Shown in pieces: positions 8,222-10,445 of a stretch of DNA of 10,445 nucleotides. Every line of letters begins with the position of its first letter. The stretch's first letter is position 1. The stretch is from a bacterium (lineage in GTDB: Bacteria > Verrucomicrobiota > Verrucomicrobiia > Chthoniobacterales > Terrimicrobiaceae): NCBI GenBank assembly GCA_009920585.1, contig RFZT01000064.1, positions 1 to 10,445 on the forward strand. Direction: 5' to 3'. The position numbers and the translations under genes were made by a program. The notes under the pieces were generated by a model, which ran no database searches, had not been told where the DNA came from, and worked only from the letters and a program-made list of their open reading frames with translations.

Positions 8222-8686
8222 ATGAAACGACTCGACATGAATTCCAATGAAGGTTCGGTAGGTTTCCAGATTGCGCCGATGATCGATGTGGTCTTTGTGA
8301 TCATGCTCTTTTTCATGGTTATGGCTGGCGCGGTGAAAGTGGAAAAGGAACTGAATAGCCAACTTCCTGGCGTCGCCGAAACCTCGGGAGGCACGGATTT
8401 TGTGGATGAACAAATGATCAACATCACCGAGAGCGGCGAAATCAGCATCAATGATGAGCCGATGGATTCCAATGTGCCGAGGGATTCCTCGATCGGCCAT
8501 GATCTGCCACAACTCAAGGGCACCCTTCTGCGATTGAAGCAAAATGCGGATGCGGCCAAGACTCCCGTCATCGTCACGATCGTCAGTGAGGGCATGGCCA
8601 AATACAGCCGCACCGTCGATGTCCTCAATGCCCTCGCCGTCGCCAAGATCGACAGCGTAAGCTTCACCGTCACGGAGGACGAGTGA
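8222..8686 (+). CDS. exbD: ExbD/TolR-family protein, second copy
   Basis: Second ExbD/TolR-type subunit, 154 residues, with a short cytoplasmic N-terminus, one helix and a periplasmic domain. FQIAPMIDVVFVIMLFFMVM (15-34) carries the conserved aspartate at D22, the same position as in the first copy. The periplasmic sequence is otherwise very different (VEKELNSQLPGVAET..., then VIVTIVSEGMAKYSRTVDVL), so this is not a recent duplication. The gene begins 6 bases after the first ExbD gene and ends 10 bases before the kinase gene. Two distinct ExbDs beside one ExbB suggest that the motor uses a heterodimer, or two alternative dimers, in its channel. The shared family is very sure; the pairing is inference. 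Confidence 0.94.
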   Translation: MKRLDMNSNEGSVGFQIAPMIDVVFVIMLFFMVMAGAVKVEKELNSQLPGVAETSGGTDFVDEQMINITESGEISINDEPMDSNVPRDSSIGHDLPQLKGTLLRLKQNADAAKTPVIVTIVSEGMAKYSRTVDVLNALAVAKIDSVSFTVTEDE

Positions 8687-8696
8687 CTAGGAACCA

Positions 8697-8816
8697 ATGA
8701 GCGCCGAGCCAGAAAGAGAATTTGTCGGGAATGGGCGTTATGCCATAGATCGGTTGCTGGGGTCGGGCGGATCGGGCACCGTGAACGGCCATCAAGCGGA
8801 TGCCTGCTGGGGATAA
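8697..8816 (+). pseudogene. Broken 5' end of the Ser/Thr kinase gene (glycine loop)
   Basis: A 39-codon frame starting MSAEPEREFVGNGRYAIDRL. It contains a perfect kinase glycine loop, LLGSGGSGTV (20-29, coded to 8783). It then runs into unrelated residues (NGHQADACWG) and a TAA at 8814. AGGA lies a few bases before the ATG, and the spacing of 10 bases from the second ExbD gene fits the operon, so this is very probably the true start of the kinase gene. The continuing kinase sequence, beginning AIKRMPAGDN, is in the +1 frame from 8788. Only 4 bases separate the GTV and AIK codons, where kinases usually have about 11-13 residues. A deletion of roughly 30 bases (of length 3n+2) explains both the missing strand and the frame change. 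It could be real or an assembly error. Confidence 0.75.
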
Positions 8817-10445
8817 CTCAGCCCTGCGCGAGGCCAGTATCATCGCGAACCTCCTCCACCCAAATATCGTGATGATCTACGATATTATCGAGCAGGGGGT
8901 GGAGGTTTTTTTCGTGATGGAGTTGGTGCTGGGGCCGACACTCGAGGACTTGGTGGAGGCGATGAGCGAGGGGACCTTCCGTGATTTCGCCACGCAGTGC
9001 CTGCAGGGACTCGCGGCCGCTCATGAAAAAAATGTCGTCCACCGCGATGTGAAGGCGGGGAATATCATGCTCGCGCCCTTGGCCGAGGGCGGCTACCGCG
9101 TGAAGATTCTCGACTTCGGCCAATCTCGGGTTTCAGAGGAACCTTACGCAATGTCCCCCGAGCAACTCGGCAATGAGCCCCTGGATTTGCGCACGGACCT
9201 CTACTCGCTGGGGTGTGTTTTTTACCAAGCGCTCACGCTGGAGCGACCATTTAAAGGCGGCAGTGTCACCGAGGTGTACGCTTCCCATTTCAGGCATCGC
9301 TTCAATCCACTGGGTAGTTTGCGTCCAGATTTGCCGGTGGCGTTGACCATGTGGGTCGAGCAATTGTTTTCGTTAGAACGCAGCGATCGTCCCTCCAGCT
9401 CTCTCGAAGCGCTTGCGATGTTACACCAATCCGCCGGTGCAGCCGTGATCCGCGCCGCGTCGCCACTGGAAAAAACGATGCCGGTTTTGAAGCACACCCA
9501 AGCGATTATTTTGCCCGCCGTGCCGCTTGCGCTCAATCCCCATCCGGTTCCCAAGGCAAAAACCCCGCCACTTCCCATAACTCAAGCTATTTCCAAAATG
9601 GCACCTCAGGTTTTGGCGGCACCGCCCACGGAGTCGAGCTCAGAGGATGCCGCGCCCCTGAGTGACGAAGCGGAGTCGATAGATCCCGCATTTTCTAGCC
9701 CCCCACTGGAGAGGTATGTCCCGCCACCAGATGAGCCGCAATCCCTCCCTCGAAAATTATGGAAAAAATTGACCGAGCGACGATTCCTTTTCATCAGTGT
9801 CATTGTGCACGTCTTGATTGGGATCATTGCCATGATCTTTGTCGTTCAATCCATCGTGGCCAAGCGCAAGCTCACATTCACCTCCGCGCCGCCTTCGCCG
9901 AATAAGAGCCAGCGGGCGTTGGAACACAAGGTGACGATGGCCAAGAAGCAAAACACCATGAGCGCGCCAGCTCAGGCCAAGCGGATCACCACGACGGGAC
10001 TGTCCAAGGTGTCTCTGCCCGACATGCCCGCGATCTCCACCTCCACCGATTTCAACGCTGGGAAAATGGCCGGCATGGGCGGCACCGGCGTCGGTCTGGG
10101 CTTCAAAGGCGGCTTGGCCACAACGGGCGGCAAGGCATCCTTGGGCGGCCCGATTTCCTTCTTCGGAATGCGTGGCAAAAACGATAATGTCCTGCATGCC
10201 AAATTCTACGATCTCAAGCAGACTAAGGATAAAAAACCATATCCGATGGAGGTTGGGAATTTTTTCGGAACGATCACAAAATTCATTACGGTCGACAACT
10301 GGAGTTCATTTGCTTTGTCCAAATTCTATTGTGCTCCAGCTCCACTTTTTGCACCGCGAGTCTATGTGCCGATGGGCTTATCCGTGGAGGCTCCAAAAGC
10401 TTTCGGGGTGGAAAAAGAGGCGACCCCTGGTTTTTGGCTTGTCCA
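8800..10445 (+). CDS. Ser/Thr protein kinase fused to a TonB-like membrane/periplasmic part (5' broken, 3' cut by window)
   Basis: The frame is open from just after a TGA at 8782 to the window end. The first ATG is at 8800, giving 548 codons here. Kinase sequence in this frame starts slightly earlier, with AIK (lysine codon 8794-8796). Visible landmarks are the helix C glutamate (LREAS, 8830), HPNIV, the catalytic loop HRDVKAGN (9040-9063), DFG (9112-9120), SPEQ (9154-9165) and RTDLYSLG with the helix F aspartate (9196). Product from the ATG at 8800 would lack the glycine loop and catalytic lysine. After the kinase comes a Pro-rich linker (about 9470-9750), a basic stretch (RKLWKKLTERR) and one membrane helix (about 9784-9855), implying cytoplasmic N and periplasmic C. 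The outer part has KKQNTMSAPAQAKR, a Gly-rich stretch (about 10070-10155), then FYDLKQTKDKKP and KAFGVEKE. I recall such segments preceding PA14-like domains in verrucomicrobial proteins, which is unverified. In this operon it takes the TonB/TolA place. Confidence 0.85.
   Translation, partial: MPAGDNSALREASIIANLLHPNIVMIYDIIEQGVEVFFVMELVLGPTLEDLVEAMSEGTFRDFATQCLQGLAAAHEKNVVHRDVKAGNIMLAPLAEGGYRVKILDFGQSRVSEEPYAMSPEQLGNEPLDLRTDLYSLGCVFYQALTLERPFKGGSVTEVYASHFRHRFNPLGSLRPDLPVALTMWVEQLFSLERSDRPSSSLEALAMLHQSAGAAVIRAASPLEKTMPVLKHTQAIILPAVPLALNPHPVPKAKTPPLPITQAISKMAPQVLAAPPTESSSEDAAPLSDEAESIDPAFSSPPLERYVPPPDEPQSLPRKLWKKLTERRFLFISVIVHVLIGIIAMIFVVQSIVAKRKLTFTSAPPSPNKSQRALEHKVTMAKKQNTMSAPAQAKRITTTGLSKVSLPDMPAISTSTDFNAGKMAGMGGTGVGLGFKGGLATTGGKASLGGPISFFGMRGKNDNVLHAKFYDLKQTKDKKPYPMEVGNFFGTITKFITVDNWSSFALSKFYCAPAPLFAPRVYVPMGLSVEAPKAFGVEKEATPGFWLV

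Noticed and set aside
8814..8816. Programmed ribosomal frameshift joining the two kinase frames
   Set aside because: There is no slippery heptamer near 8783-8790, and a frameshift alone would not supply the roughly 10 missing residues between GTV and AIK.

Overview
This looks like a chromosomal segment from a Gram-negative bacterium, most likely of the Verrucomicrobiota (PVC group). That assignment is inference. It rests on the pairing of ExbB/ExbD motor genes with large exported TPR proteins, on a Hanks-type Ser/Thr kinase, and on a TonB-like membrane protein whose motifs (MAKKQ..MSAPAQAKR, FYDLKQT.D.KP, AFGVEKE) I associate from memory with verrucomicrobial genomes. I see no mobile elements, RNA genes or CRISPR arrays. 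Gene density is high and no gene-free stretch reaches 300 bases.

Left part, minus strand (145-2841). An AraC-type regulator with an N-terminal PAS-like sensor lies directly upstream of, and on the same strand as, a sodium/sugar symporter that closely resembles Vibrio vSGLT. The arrangement suggests a small sugar-uptake unit controlled by its own regulator. The 114-base gap between them carries an 11-base palindrome that could be an operator. Bases 1-144, downstream of the symporter, hold no gene or terminator that I recognise.

Divergent spacer (2842-3107, 266 bases). It must hold the promoters for the regulator and for the right-hand operon, but I cannot pick a convincing -35/-10 pair.

Right part, plus strand (3108-10445, running off the end). 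Six closely packed genes form one operon: a 971-residue exported TPR protein, a 283-residue exported TPR protein (TAATG overlap), an ExbB/TolQ-type protein, two different ExbD/TolR-type proteins, and a Ser/Thr kinase fused through one membrane helix to a TonB-like, Gly-rich periplasmic part. Gaps between genes run from a 1-base overlap to 44 bases. The likely picture is a proton-driven ExbB/ExbD motor in the inner membrane, with TPR proteins in the periplasm and a membrane-spanning protein in the position usually held by TonB or TolA. Here that protein carries a cytoplasmic kinase head.

The kinase gene is broken in this sequence. Its start and glycine loop (8697-8783) are in one frame, while everything from the catalytic lysine (8794) to the window end is in another. 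About 30 bases coding for strands beta2-beta3 appear to be missing at the junction. The activation segment is also unusually short. The kinase fusion and its damage are the points most worth checking.
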